Below are positions 56,162 to 64,000 of a DNA stretch of 64,000 nt, piece after piece. Position numbers and translations under genes: made by a program. This DNA is from Saprospiraceae bacterium (GTDB taxonomy: Bacteria; Bacteroidota; Bacteroidia; Chitinophagales; Saprospiraceae): contig JADJNW010000016.1 of NCBI GenBank assembly GCA_016714085.1, positions 124,001 to 188,000 on the forward strand, read 5' to 3'. The notes beneath the pieces were generated by a model. That model ran no database searches, was not told where the DNA came from, and worked only from the letters and a program-made list of their open reading frames with translations. How positions within the stretch are numbered: position 1 is the first letter of the stretch; each line of letters begins with the position of its first letter.

Positions 56162-57967
56162 TTAAATTAATTCAAATTGTAATTTTGCTAACGTATTATA
56201 AACCCCATCTTCCATTAAAGAAAGCTCCTGATGCGTGCCTTGTTCTATGATTTGTCCATTTTCTAAAACGTAAATACAATCTACGTCGCGGATAGTCGCC
56301 AATCGGTGTGCAATAATAATAGAAGTGCGACCTTCCATTAAGCGATTCAAAGCTTCTTGTACCAATTTTTCAGATTCCGCATCCAATGAAGAAGTAGCTT
56401 CATCCAATAACAAAATCGCAGGGTCTTTCAAGATTGCTCTTGCAATAGCCACGCGCTGTCGTTGGCCGCCAGAGAGTTTTACGCCGCGCTCACCCACAAT
56501 GGTATCCAAGCCATCGGGGAAAGATTGAATAAAATCCCAGGCGTTAGCTTTCTTTGCAGCTTCTATTAATTCCTGTTCGTTTGCATCGGGTTTTCCGTAT
56601 AAAATATTTTCCCGAATGGTGCCACCGAATAGTAATACTTCTTGCGGTACGATGGCAATATTCTGTCTGTATTTTAATAAATCGTAACTATAAATAGATT
56701 TTCCATCTATTATAATATCACCTTCATCAACTTTATATAATTGTAATAATAATTGTACAATCGTGGACTTTCCTGCGCCGCTCGCGCCCACCAATGCTAC
56801 CTTTTGACCCGGATGTATGATTAAATCAATCCCTTTAAGTACTTGCATATCTTTACGAGTTGGGTAGCTAAATTTTACATCTCGATATTCAATATGTCCA
56901 TTAACTCGTTCATGCGCTTGTAAAGGCATATTTGAAGGTTGCAACTCGCCTGGTCTGTCAAGGATTTCCTGAATCCGTTCGGTTGCTCCTAATGCACTTG
57001 TAAGTTCTGTGTAAAGATTGCCAAGACCTCCGATCGCCCCGCCAATAAAGGCTGTGTAAAGAATAAACGAAAACAAATCTCCCACTTGCATATCGCCACG
57101 TTCCACCAACAAAGCGCCTTGCCACAAGATAAAGAAGACCGCACCAAATAATACTGTTATAATAAAAATAAAGAATAAGCCTCTTGTACGCGCGAATTTC
57201 AAAGATATTTGCACCACTTTATCAATCGATTTGCCATAACGAAGCACCTCGTACCACTCATTCGTAAAAGCTTTGACCACAGGGAAAGATTGTAATGTTT
57301 CTTCTACAATTACATTGGTATTAGCGAGTTCATCTTGTCTTTTTTTGGAAATCCGTCGAATATAACGCCCAAATACCATCGCAACGACCACTACTACCGG
57401 GAAAGTAAGCAACATGATATAAGATAATTCCGGCGTCAGCCAGGCGATAATCGCAATCCCCGAAACTAAAGTAACTAACTGGCGAATGAATTCCGCTAAT
57501 GTAATAGAGAAAGCGCTTTGCAATTTTTCTACATCCGAAGTGATACGACTGGTCAGCTCACCTACTCTGCGTTGCTCCAAAAACGGCACATCTTGTGTAA
57601 TTAAACTCTGGTAAACCGCTTTGCGCACATCGGCCATACCCTTTTCACTCACATTGGCAAACAAAACGGTGCGTAGGTATGAAAAAACACCTTGTACGAT
57701 TAATAATATCAGAAAGAATAGACCAAATTCTTTCAATGTGAGATCGATTTTTGGCTTAGCGCCATTCGCTACATTGGCCATTTCACCTGCTGCGCCGGGA
57801 AATAGCATAAACAAGAGACTGGAAACAACCAATAACGCTAATCCTCCAATAAAAGACCAACGGTAAGGCCGGATATATTTAAATATCTTGGAAGCTTGGG
57901 ATAATCGCTCTCTTGTAAGCTTTACGCGCTCTCCATCATTGCCCGATCGGGGCCGCCGCATACTCAT
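56162..57967 (-). CDS. ABC exporter, fused permease and ATPase (MsbA-like)
   Basis: A 601-residue type IV ABC transporter half. Residues ~25-330 form the six-helix permease with LLTFPVVVVVAMVFGRYIRRI-like segments. The ATPase domain has Walker A GASGAGKSTIV, Q-loop region AIVPQEVLLFGGTIRENILY, signature LSGGQRQRVAIARAIL, Walker B ILLLDEATSSLD and IIIAHRLATI (H-loop). It probably works as a homodimer exporting lipids or lipid-linked molecules. Whether this is the essential MsbA is not certain; a phylogenetic placement would be needed. Confidence 0.93.
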   Translation of the reverse strand: MSMRRPRSGNDGERVKLTRERLSQASKIFKYIRPYRWSFIGGLALLVVSSLLFMLFPGAAGEMANVANGAKPKIDLTLKEFGLFFLILLIVQGVFSYLRTVLFANVSEKGMADVRKAVYQSLITQDVPFLEQRRVGELTSRITSDVEKLQSAFSITLAEFIRQLVTLVSGIAIIAWLTPELSYIMLLTFPVVVVVAMVFGRYIRRISKKRQDELANTNVIVEETLQSFPVVKAFTNEWYEVLRYGKSIDKVVQISLKFARTRGLFFIFIITVLFGAVFFILWQGALLVERGDMQVGDLFSFILYTAFIGGAIGGLGNLYTELTSALGATERIQEILDRPGELQPSNMPLQAHERVNGHIEYRDVKFSYPTRKDMQVLKGIDLIIHPGQKVALVGASGAGKSTIVQLLLQLYKVDEGDIIIDGKSIYSYDLLKYRQNIAIVPQEVLLFGGTIRENILYGKPDANEQELIEAAKKANAWDFIQSFPDGLDTIVGERGVKLSGGQRQRVAIARAILKDPAILLLDEATSSLDAESEKLVQEALNRLMEGRTSIIIAHRLATIRDVDCIYVLENGQIIEQGTHQELSLMEDGVYNTLAKLQFELI

Positions 57968-58211
57968 ATTTCTTGGGTTGTTTATGTTTTTATTGCACGA
58001 AATTACGTTTATTAACAGCTTGTATGTGCATTAGGTTATCAATCATTTAGGTTAAAATTCAAAATTTGACTTTGTTTTGATGTACCTTTGTTGCCTGAAT
58101 TTGAACATATTGGAAAAAAGAATTATCTTAAATAGTTTTATTTAAAAATAATAAAAGGTATTTCCGACGTTACAATAAGAATTTATTTTCCCGAAAACAA
58201 ATTGAGTTCGC

Positions 58212-59039
58212 ATGAAAATAGCCATTACAACACTCTTGGTATTATCTACCCTTTTCCTAAAAGCACAACCCATCGATATTGGCTTTGCCGTAGGCGCCAT
58301 GGCTTATAATGGTGATCTTTCTCCGAGCAGTCCTTTTGATCTGATTCAACAAATCCGTCCTACGTTTGGCGTTTTTGGTCGTACCAGTTTTAGTAATAAA
58401 CTTTCCGCGCGATTGATGATTAATTTTGGAAGTGTAGATGGAGATGATACTTACAGTCCTTATCCCGAGAGAGGATTAAGCTTTGAATCGAGTATATTTG
58501 AAGCAAATATAACGGGCGCTATACATCTCATTCGCATCCGACATACAGAATCAAGTTTCACTTTTCCTTATCTTTTTGCGGGTGTTGGAATTTTTCATTT
58601 CAATCCCAAGGCCGAAGCGCCGGATGGCAGTCTTGTAGAATTGCAACCGCTTGGTACAGAAGGTCAAGGGCTTCCTGGCTATAATGATAAATACAGTCGC
58701 ACACAAATTAATTTCCCAATCGGCGCGGGTCTTCGCTTTGTGCTGAGTGATCGTTGGAGTGTTGCTTTTGAAATGAGCGGTAGAAAGTTGATGACCGATT
58801 ATCTCGACGATGTGAGTGATACTTCTATCAATTATAGAGCATTATACGAAGGTAATGGCCCTGTTGCTGCCCAACTGAGCAACCCAAATCTTCCTGATGA
58901 ACCCGTAGATGTAACCTATCGGCGGGGTAGCGGCGCGGAGGATTGGTATTACACAGGCTTGTTTATGGTTTCTTATAATTTTGGAGAGGCCATCCGAAAA
59001 GCTTTCCGCGATCCTGTGCCTTGTTTCAGCGGTTGGTAA
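58212..59039 (+). CDS. DUF6089 family outer-membrane beta-barrel protein (copy 1)
   Basis: A 275-residue protein with a signal peptide (MKIAITTLLVLSTLFLKAQP). DIGFAVGAMAYNGDLSPSSP and FTFPYLFAGVGIFHFNPKAE carry the DUF6089 hallmarks, followed by ELQPLGTEGQGLPGYNDKYS. It is predicted to form a barrel in the outer membrane; function unknown. It is the first of two tandem paralogues. The 245 bp upstream include TACCTTTG at 58083 but no well-placed -33 box. Confidence 0.87.
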   Translation: MKIAITTLLVLSTLFLKAQPIDIGFAVGAMAYNGDLSPSSPFDLIQQIRPTFGVFGRTSFSNKLSARLMINFGSVDGDDTYSPYPERGLSFESSIFEANITGAIHLIRIRHTESSFTFPYLFAGVGIFHFNPKAEAPDGSLVELQPLGTEGQGLPGYNDKYSRTQINFPIGAGLRFVLSDRWSVAFEMSGRKLMTDYLDDVSDTSINYRALYEGNGPVAAQLSNPNLPDEPVDVTYRRGSGAEDWYYTGLFMVSYNFGEAIRKAFRDPVPCFSGW

Positions 59040-59231
59040 AATAAGACGCATCATTCCTATTGGAACACCTTCCATTCACTAAAGTAGGGTGTTCCAATAG
59101 TTTGATAATCCGACATATTCACAGATCTTTCCTGCTTTATAAAAATATTCGACGCGCTTCCATCGTTGCATAGTGGCATTTCTCCAGAAAAAGTATCAAA
59201 TTGCTTCATAATCTCAAAAAAACTCATACGT

Positions 59232-60088
59232 ATGAGAAAATGGATAATCCTTTTGAACATTAGCTTTAGCTTTGCAGCTATCGTATACGCCCAAAGTTTC
59301 GAGTTGGGCTTACTGCTTGGAGGCTCTTTGTACAGTGGTGATCTATCACCCAAAGAATTTGGTGTCTATCTCGATGAAGTGAATCCTGCCGGCGGCGCTT
59401 TCGGGCGCTATAATATCAATAATGCTTTGTCGCTTCGCTTAGGTTTGTCTTTAGGCAAAATCACGGGAGTCGGTGATACATCGGTGGAAGTCATTCGCCC
59501 GGAATTTCGTTCCAATATCAGGGAATTACCCTCACTGCCGAAGTAAATCTCTTCACGCTTGGCGGTGATAACTTCATGTTCAAACCGTATTTGTTCGCTG
59601 GCGGAGCGGTTTATCGCTTTAATCCGCAAACATCTTTCGATAATGGCTGGGTGGATTTGCAACCCCTCGGTACGGAAGGGCAAGGTTTGCCGGGTTACGA
59701 AGCTCCTTACCAACTGACCCAATTCAGCGTACCGTTTGGTGGCGGTTTGAAATTTATTATCAACGATACCTGGGCCATTGGGGCAGAATTTGGCTGGCGG
59801 AGAACCTTTACCGATCATCTGGATGATATTAGCTTCGCGGAGGTCAATTACCTCGATGTATATGATGGGAATGGCAGTCTGGCGGCGATGTTTAGCAATT
59901 CGCTGATCACCGGCCCCGAAAATGGGGATGTCACGTACAATCGCGGCGGCGAGTTTACCGATTGGTATATGATGGGTGGCATCACGATTTCCTACTTTCT
60001 CGGTGGTAGTGGCTACAGTAGCGGCGGTGGCAAAGGTCTTATCGGCGGACGCAAGCGCGGTAAAGATATTGGTTGCCCGACTTTCTAA
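59232..60088 (+). CDS. DUF6089 family outer-membrane beta-barrel protein (copy 2), one frameshift
   Basis: ATG 59232 opens a signal peptide (MRKWIILLNISFSFAAIVYA) and FELGLLLGGSLYSGDLSPKE, paralogous to the gene upstream. The first frame ends at 59546. Adding one T at 59526-59527 gives IREFTLTAEVNLFTLGGDNF and continues through FKPYLFAGGAVYRFNPQTS and LQPLGTEGQGLPGYEAPYQ to 60088. The intact length would be ~285 residues. The shared LQPLGTEGQGLPGY block supports tandem duplication. Neither copy has an assigned function. Confidence 0.82.
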
Positions 60089-60118
60089 GTGTAATCCTTC
60101 CAATATGAATAAGTACAT

Positions 60119-60207
60119 TCTGAATTATATTCCAATACATGGTTTCTTAACCAAACCCATAAGGTTTTTTGAAACTTTATAGGTTTATAATGAAAGATTT
60201 ATTTCAC
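60119..60207. repeat. Palindromic dispersed intergenic element, copy 2
   Basis: AAACCcATAAGGTTT and AAACtTTATAGGTTT at 60153-60186 form an imperfect hairpin with the same flanks as the element at 38173-38260 (TGAATTATATTCCAATA left, AAGATTTATTTCAC right). It sits 31 bp after the DUF6089 gene and could act as its terminator. The rest of the 355-bp gap before the cytochrome gene contains a direct GATGTCAT pair near 60220-60250 and a promoter-like site. Confidence 0.75.
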
Positions 60208-60380
60208 GATGTAATAAGATAGATGTCATTACTCGAAGTGATGACATCTATTTATGTTTTCTTGTCTTTATTTTTCCTGTGTGATAGCCTTTCAATTATT
60301 GCATTTCCACTTTTTCAAAATTCGGATGGAATACTGTATTTTTATACTCCATAAATCCTTTTCGAGGTTACCTTCTCCTT

Positions 60381-60411
60381 TCTGAAAAATAATTTTATTC
60401 CATTACATTTG
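60381..60411 (+). promoter_or_regulatory. Candidate promoter of the cytochrome c gene
   Basis: TCTG at 60381-60384 (one mismatch to TTTG), a 19-nt spacer and TACATTTG at 60404-60411 (perfect -7 box), 31 bp before the cytochrome ATG. Confidence 0.55.
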
Positions 60412-60442
60412 AATCCGATTTGAACACTTAATACAACTGAAA

Positions 60443-61027
60443 ATGAAAAACCGTATGCTTACACTCGCTGTGATTGCGAGTCTTATTGGATTTGTACTCG
60501 CTTGCAATCAACCAAGCAAAGAAGACGCTACTGCAACTAAGCCTACCCAGGAAGAATTAGTGAAACGCGGAGAATATTTGGTCACGATTATGGGTTGTAA
60601 TGACTGTCATACACCTAAGGTGATGGGACCCAACGGCCCGGAACTCGATCCCACACGTATGCTATCAGGACATCCCGCAGATATGCCCTTAGCCAAAATC
60701 GATACTGCCCTGCTCAAAGATTGGGTACTGTTTACACCTATTTTAACGGCGGGTATCGGCCCTTGGGGGGTGTCTTATGCCGCGAATTTAACGCCTGATG
60801 AAACGGGACTAGGCAATTGGACAGAAGCGCAATTCAAAAAAGCCTTGAAGGAAGGTAAATCCAAAGGAATGGATGGCACGCGTCCGCTGTTGCCACCTAT
60901 GCCCTGGCAGAATTTCGTCAATATCAGCGATGAAGATGTCAGCGCCATGTTTGCTTACCTGCAATCCATCAAACCGATCGCCAATATTGTGCCCAATCCG
61001 CAGCCACTCAGCGCGGTGAGCCAATAA
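60443..61027 (+). CDS. Monohaem cytochrome c lipoprotein
   Basis: A 194-residue protein with a lipobox (LIGFVLAC) and one CxxCH haem site (VTIMGCNDCHTPKVMG). Candidate axial Met lies in PLLPPMPWQNFVNISDEDV, a typical class I pattern, followed by AMFAYLQSIKPIANIVPNP. It is a membrane-anchored electron-transfer protein. Its partner is unknown; no oxidase genes are nearby. A promoter with a perfect -7 box lies just upstream. Confidence 0.9.
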   Translation: MKNRMLTLAVIASLIGFVLACNQPSKEDATATKPTQEELVKRGEYLVTIMGCNDCHTPKVMGPNGPELDPTRMLSGHPADMPLAKIDTALLKDWVLFTPILTAGIGPWGVSYAANLTPDETGLGNWTEAQFKKALKEGKSKGMDGTRPLLPPMPWQNFVNISDEDVSAMFAYLQSIKPIANIVPNPQPLSAVSQ

Positions 61028-61109
61028 TCTAAAATAAAGAATGGATGACATCACAATCAAGGATGTCATCCATGGTACTATATAATCAAATGAAAAAAAA
61101 CTACTCCTA

Positions 61110-61640
61110 TTCATTCACCAACAACAGGCTATCATCGATTAACAGCTTCCTATTATTAAGCAATAGTTATTCATTTTTAAATAATGATTGCCTTATCCTA
61201 ATAAACGATCGCTTATTTTTAAGTTACGGTTACCTATTCCAAAGTGTAGGTTGTTCATTCCAAAGTGTAAGTCATTATTCCAAACTAATTGTTGCCATTC
61301 CAAAGTGGAAGTTGACTATTCCAAACTAATTGTTAGCTATTCCAAAAAGTTGGGACTATTCCAAACTAATGTTGGCCATTCCAAATGGGTTGCTATCAAA
61401 ATAGTTGCTATTCCAAAGTGTAGTTGTTATTCCCAAAGTGTTTCCAAAGTGTAAGTTGTTACTGTTGTGTTCCAAAGTGTAGTTGACTATTCCAAACAAA
61501 TGTTGTGTTCCAAAGTGTCTATCGTGTGTGTTCCAAAGTTGCGGATGACTATTCCAAAGATAATTGCTTATCAAATATTCCAAAATGTGGCTTCAGGTGG
61601 GATGACTATTCCAAACTAAGTGTTGTCCATTCTAAACTGT
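61110..61640. repeat. Degenerate ~21-nt periodic repeat array
   Basis: From about 61230 to 61640 there are some 20 head-to-tail units of 18-22 nt built on TATTCCAAAGTGTAGTTG or TATTCCAAACTAATTGTTG. The region 61110-61230 continues the same spacing with more divergent units. Open frames in it read as imperfect heptads and are not genes. It occupies most of the 659-bp gap between the cytochrome gene and the hypothetical gene on the minus strand. Confidence 0.85.
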
Positions 61641-61685
61641 AGATAGCTTATCACTAAAAGAGATATGGTTTCCATATCTCAAATT

Positions 61686-62507
61686 TTAGCACGCACAAAC
61701 TTTAAACCCCTTAATCTGCTTGTATTGTGGGCTTTTTACTCCGAATAGCGCTTTTACATATTGTTTTACATCCTGGGCAACATCACAAATACCAGTTTTC
61801 TCACCATACAGTAGATGATTGCGGACAATGCGAGCGTTGCTTAACTCTACTTCTGCTGCAATAAACGCAGAGTTGGTTGATCGCAATGTCTCCAGATACA
61901 TGCGCAAGGTGTCCAATTGCAGTTCCTGTTCATTCGGATTATAATGTATTTCCGTTTCCAGTAGAATCAACAAAAGACTAAAATGCTCCATCAACTGATC
62001 CTGCGAGGTTCGTGCATGAGAATAGGTACGTTTCTCAGGCGTACTATCAGGATCGATTTCGGTGACAGGCGTCATGGTTCCTTCCTCGGTCATGGCATAT
62101 AATGTGACCTCTGCGGTAGCCGGGTCAGAGGCATTCTCGTCAGTTTCATCTGTATTTTCTTTTTTGGTAAGGCGAATACCTTTGATTTTATTATTAATCG
62201 CAACGGCATCTTCCACCGTCTTATCGGCGGCATCCGACGAGCGCAACATATTGATAATGCGCGTACAAAGTGGCTTCATCTGTTTGAACGCCGCGGCGCG
62301 TTCGTTTTGAATCTTTTTTTTGTTGGATTCCAGTTGTTGCACCGTCAGCATAATAGCGCGGGACTCACTCAGTAAGCGTTGCAACTCCGGCAATTGAAGC
62401 GCGGCTTTACTCGGTTGAAACACCGCTCCATATCCGTTCGCATATACATTCAATTTCTCAAAATTCGCCACATTCTTGGCATGACCCGTTTCTGAATTAG
62501 AACTCAT
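61686..62507 (-). CDS. Conserved hypothetical protein (GHAKNVANFEKL family)
   Basis: A 273-residue protein beginning SSNSETGHAKNVANFEKL, a block I recognise as recurring in Bacteroidota hypotheticals, followed by YGAVFQPSKAALQLPELQ. The body is helical with coiled-coil character (QQLESNKKKIQNERAAAFKQ; INNKIKGIRLTKKE) and a central acidic linker (TEIDPDSTPEKRTY). The end is KSPQYKQIKGFKVCAC with two C-terminal Cys. No signal peptide or membrane segment is seen. The function is unknown. It lies next to the repeat array, with its 3' end 46 bp from it. Confidence 0.78.
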   Translation of the reverse strand: MSSNSETGHAKNVANFEKLNVYANGYGAVFQPSKAALQLPELQRLLSESRAIMLTVQQLESNKKKIQNERAAAFKQMKPLCTRIINMLRSSDAADKTVEDAVAINNKIKGIRLTKKENTDETDENASDPATAEVTLYAMTEEGTMTPVTEIDPDSTPEKRTYSHARTSQDQLMEHFSLLLILLETEIHYNPNEQELQLDTLRMYLETLRSTNSAFIAAEVELSNARIVRNHLLYGEKTGICDVAQDVKQYVKALFGVKSPQYKQIKGFKVCAC

Positions 62508-62638
62508 TGTATAAATTTGTTTTAATTGTTAAATAATCATTTTGGGAGACTTTAGATATTAGACGATAGACCTTAGATATTAGGTAATAGACATAAAACT
62601 ATCACTATTTCATCATAGCCAAATAAGACCTCAAAGCC

Positions 62639-62705
62639 TCTAAAATCTATTGTCTAACGTCTATAGTCTGAATAAAAAGGAAAGCCTTTGTGTAGAATGT
62701 GTAAT
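62639..62705. repeat. 67-bp direct repeat, copy 1
   Basis: Identical over 67 bp to 63181-63247, with a further ~27 bp of partial similarity ending TGCAAATATAAA. It lies in the ~300-bp gap between the GHAKNV-type gene and the toxin remnant; the rest of the gap includes two copies of a 21-nt TTAGATATTAG unit at 62549-62592 but no gene. Confidence 0.95.
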
Positions 62706-62807
62706 GATGTATGAGTTGTGATGCAAATATAAAGAGGAAAAATAAAATGTCAAGAGGGATGATATGTTTTTGATATTTGATTAATAAGCACCGGATACAA
62801 TCTGGCG

Positions 62808-62849
62808 CTAGCGGGGGCTGGCATCTGCGATGACAATTTTATCAGGCAT
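62808..62849 (-). pseudogene. DUF3368-type toxin remnant (N-terminus only)
   Basis: ATG at 62849 overlaps the UPF0175 stop and encodes MPDKIVIADASPR then a stop at 62808. The start matches the N-terminus of DUF3368 PIN-like proteins (IVxSDxSPLI pattern), the usual partner of UPF0175 genes. The remaining ~140 codons are gone. The overlap position is that of the intact pair. Confidence 0.6.
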
Positions 62850-63066
62850 TGGCAATATCCGATTCTATTTCGTTGATATTATATTGAAAGACCGAAACTT
62901 TATATTTTCCAAGCATCTCAATAAATGCCTGTTTGGATAAACCAACCATTTCAGCGCCTTGCCCTGAAGTAATCAACCCTTCATCAAATAGTTTGGCGGC
63001 AAGTAGCATATTAAGCTCAAATGGGCTGATTTGTAATCCTTCCGGTAAATTGATTTGAATACTCAT
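62842..63066 (-). CDS. UPF0175 family protein (antitoxin-like)
   Basis: ATG 63066 gives a 74-residue protein: MSIQINLPEGLQISPFELNM then LLAAKLFDEGLITSGQGAEMVGLSKQAF, the UPF0175 core with a helix-turn-helix-like segment. In many bacteria this gene is followed by a DUF3368 PIN-domain toxin; here only its first codons survive (62808-62849). The gene lies between two 67-bp direct repeats. A longer in-frame start at 63156 is not favoured. Confidence 0.82.
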   Translation of the reverse strand: MSIQINLPEGLQISPFELNMLLAAKLFDEGLITSGQGAEMVGLSKQAFIEMLGKYKVSVFQYNINEIESDIANA

Positions 63067-63180
63067 ACTCCATATTTTGGAAACTGCTTTAAAAATACGT
63101 AATCTGTTATAGACTAACAAGTCTTTTGTAAGACAAATATCTTCATCTTCTTTCAATGAATTTGAATAAACGCACCTTTG

Positions 63181-63247
63181 TCTAAAATCTATTGTCTAAC
63201 GTCTATAGTCTGAATAAAAAGGAAAGCCTTTGTGTAGAATGTGTAAT
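63181..63247. repeat. 67-bp direct repeat, copy 2
   Basis: Identical to 62639-62705 and in the same orientation, 476 bp downstream. It lies upstream of the UPF0175 gene (minus strand), in a ~327-bp gap that is otherwise AT-rich and without a gene. Confidence 0.95.
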
Positions 63248-63392
63248 ATTGCGTGGGTTGTGGTGCAAATATAAACTAAAGTAAAAAATAAGCAATAGTG
63301 ATGGACAAGAATTAAAGAAATATGTATCAAAGATAATTGAATATATTGCGATTAAGTTTTAAAAATCTTCCTGCAAATAAAGAATCTAAATT

Positions 63393-64000
63393 TTATGATT
63401 TTAATAAAAATATTTCAACTGCTTCAAATGATTTCTGATTCTTTTTCTTATCAAAGCTTTCAGTTATAAGGAAGTTAACTTTTTTACCTTCCTGAATAAA
63501 ATCTTTTTGCTTTTACAGAATTAAACCTGAAAAAGTATGAGTCTTTACCATTATCAGCTTTGATAAAACCAGATATGCCGTTTGGTAAAATTTTACTTAT
63601 TGTGCCTTTTAATTTTCTTGTACACCATATATAATTTCGTTCCAAAGTTTTTCAACTGAACGCTTTTGGTTTCTTAAATCAATTGTTTCTGCTGTGTTTA
63701 ATTTAAAGAATGATGCAAGTTTTTGTTGTTCAGTATCGAGTTTTGAATCGTTTGCCTGTTTTATGGCAATTACCAATTCAGCATGAGTTTTGGCATGTTC
63801 AAGTTTTTCTTGCTTATAGAATATCCTTGCAAGATGAGTGTATGGATTGACTTTCATTAAATCATCGCTAAAGTTTTTTGCTGCCTTCAGCGCAAAATCT
63901 AATGCTTTTCAAAATTCTCCTGTTCAAAATATATCTTGGACAATTCATATTCAATAAACCACTTTTCACCTTTACCCTTATCAAGTGATTTTAAAATCTC
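63393..64000 (-). CDS. TPR protein with C-terminal cold-shock domain, partial and frame-disrupted
   Basis: The gene runs off the right edge. The visible part starts with EILKSLDKGKGEKWFIEYEL and a TPR-like hairpin YFEQENFEKALDFALKAAKN (after adding one base at 63906-63909), then NPYTHLARIFYKQEKLEHAK and HAELVIAIKQANDSKLD. The frame from 63857 ends at 63609. Two further single-base repairs (near 63606-63612 and at 63504-63508) lead to KGTISKILPNGISGFIKADN, DSYFFRFNSVKAKKDF and IQEGKKVNFLITESFDKKK, a cold-shock fold with RNP1-like GFI and RNP2-like YFFRF, ending at 63393. TPR-CSD fusions are not a standard cold-shock protein. Function unknown. Confidence 0.6.

Noticed and set aside
61045..61454. 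Short ORFs inside the repeat array (61045-61329 and 61188-61454)
   Set aside because: Their products are heptad read-throughs of the 21-nt repeats with no other coding signal.
61230..61640. CRISPR-like array
   Set aside because: Units are degenerate, the period is only ~20 nt, and there are no conserved repeats separated by unique spacers; no cas gene is nearby.
1..64000. tRNA, rRNA or integrase/transposase genes
   Set aside because: No T-loop GGTTCGAATCC-type sequence, rRNA segment or complete recombinase was found by eye.

Overview
The window looks like part of a Bacteroidota chromosome, tentatively a Saprospiria/Chitinophagia-type organism. The evidence is a set of protein families typical of that phylum (DUF4270 and DUF4249 lipoproteins, tandem DUF6089 barrels, a fused SecDF, LytS/LytTR two-component genes, Bacteroidota-type LptD, FtsX/MacB-like permease), AT-rich intergenic DNA, weak Shine-Dalgarno sites and several -7 boxes of the TAnnTTTG type. 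No rRNA, tRNA, CRISPR array, integrase or complete insertion sequence was seen.

Layout. 1-18.4 kb (all +) is a surface-glycan locus: ATP-grasp ligase, asparagine-synthase-like protein, GT4, FemAB-like acyltransferase, DUF354, two polysaccharide deacetylases, a sugar-phosphate transferase fused to a methyltransferase-like domain, an epimerase, a UGM-like flavoprotein, an SMR-type transporter pair, a polyprenyl-phosphate GT2, methyl- and formyltransferases, two tandem GT-C membrane proteins and WecB. 18.4-25.7 kb is mostly housekeeping: MltG, PanB, a DUF4249 lipoprotein, DnaK with a sigma-54-like promoter, a small secreted protein and a THUMP methyltransferase. 25.8-38.2 kb is accessory and envelope: a coiled-coil membrane protein, XisI/XisH, an ABC permease, a secreted protein, DinB, a PagL-like deacylase, a fatty acid hydroxylase, lipoproteins, an outer-membrane protein, DUF4270 and a kelch protein. 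38.2-41 kb holds one LytS kinase with two LytTR regulators. 41-58 kb is envelope and housekeeping: HhH protein, RecR, SecDF, pseudouridine synthase, LptD, amidase, MlaD, patatin, a decayed MntA/HepT pair, MurB and an MsbA-like exporter. 58-64 kb has two DUF6089 barrels, a cytochrome c, a degenerate ~21-nt repeat array, a conserved hypothetical, a decayed UPF0175/DUF3368 pair between 67-bp direct repeats, and a TPR plus cold-shock-domain protein running off the end.

At least twelve genes are broken by single-base indels, mostly losses in homopolymers, including dnaK, lptD and wecB. Reading across each break restores a full family-like protein, so most are probably sequence errors, not pseudogenes. 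Gene spans below are given across these breaks.

The most unusual content is the combination of SMR pair, GT2, GT-C, formyltransferase and deacetylase in the glycan locus (the parts list of an Arn/Gtr-type lipid-linked sugar pathway), the 21-nt periodic intergenic arrays, a repeat insertion inside a small secreted protein gene, two toxin-antitoxin loci that kept the antitoxin-type member but lost most of the toxin, and the TPR-CSD fusion.
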